A stretch of 14,969 nt of DNA from JAGVLN01 sp964515755 (lineage in GTDB: Bacteria > Pseudomonadota > Alphaproteobacteria > Rickettsiales > JABSSG01). Position numbers and translations under genes: made by a program. This document shows, piece after piece, positions 14,875-14,969 of this stretch. The notes under the pieces were generated by a model, which saw only the letters and a program-made list of their open reading frames with translations, did not search any database and was not told where the DNA came from. Position 1 is the first letter of the stretch, and each line of letters starts with the position of its first letter. Where the stretch lies: positions 1 through 14,969 of the forward strand of contig CAZEVK010000033.1 of assembly GCA_964515755.1 (NCBI GenBank), written 5' to 3'.

Positions 14875-14969
14875 TCCTTTGAGCCCTTTATTAGAAAAGA
14901 AAATAAATTTAGTTTCTGTCCTGCCCCCCTATAATGATGCCAGATTTAAGTTAGTAGTTTAAAAAAAGA

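Noticed and set aside
14928..14936. G6 tract upstream of the giant gene as a phase-variable switch
   Set aside because: All three frames upstream of the tract contain stops within a few codons, so slippage would not join an upstream coding sequence; six bases is also short.
1..14969. CRISPR array or tandem repeats
   Set aside because: No regularly spaced direct repeats were seen; the repeats found are single pairs or inverted repeats.

Overview
AT-rich, mobile-element-laden DNA that looks like the genome of an obligate intracellular bacterium. A Rickettsiales-type host (Rickettsia/Orientia relatives) is my best guess, because decayed transposons, group II intron debris, paired tyrosine recombinases, HEPN/MNT genes and a giant multidomain protein with eukaryote-like modules occur together. 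A Bacteroidetes symbiont (Amoebophilus/Cardinium type) cannot be excluded without searches. No housekeeping gene is present, so the whole window is accessory DNA.

Layout. (1) 1-1434: a palindromic site and two candidate promoters precede a complete DUF4143-type AAA ATPase on the + strand. (2) 1435-2861: a graveyard of mobile elements with no intact gene. It holds a group II intron 5' fragment (+), the C-terminal remnant of an IS110/IS1111-type transposase (-) with a structured tail that could hold its bridge RNA, and a second group II intron 5' fragment (-) starting with the canonical GTGCG. (3) 2862-3667: a minus-strand pair of HI0074-family HEPN protein and minimal nucleotidyltransferase (MNT), overlapping by 11 bases, with a palindrome upstream as possible operator. 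(4) 3701-7475: a module bounded by two inward-facing inverted repeats of 36 bases with one mismatch. Its minus-strand genes are a 411-aa tyrosine recombinase, a 95-aa unknown protein, a 238-aa tyrosine recombinase and a DUF1016/YhcG-type PD-(D/E)xK nuclease. I read this as an undescribed-looking recombinase-based mobile element carrying a DUF1016 cargo gene. (5) 7476-7951: a truncated IS256-family transposase, cut exactly at the inverted repeat, and an IS-end-like inverted repeat. (6) 8020-14874: one uninterrupted minus-strand gene for a 2284-aa protein. It has a NACHT NTPase, a duplicated GG-GYTG-ADYL repeat, a Ulp1-like cysteine protease with all four expected residues, a J-domain-like HPD segment and a C-terminal hydrophobic region.

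How the parts may work together: the two recombinases and the 95-aa protein probably form one translationally coupled operon for excision and insertion. DUF1016 and HEPN-MNT are typical defence or stability genes that travel with such elements. The giant protein is the most striking object. A STAND-type NTPase joined to a SUMO/ubiquitin-type protease and a J-domain suggests an effector acting on eukaryotic host proteins. It could be related in concept to the Ulp1-bearing reproductive-manipulation toxins of Wolbachia and Rickettsia, but no partner gene is visible because its upstream side leaves the window.
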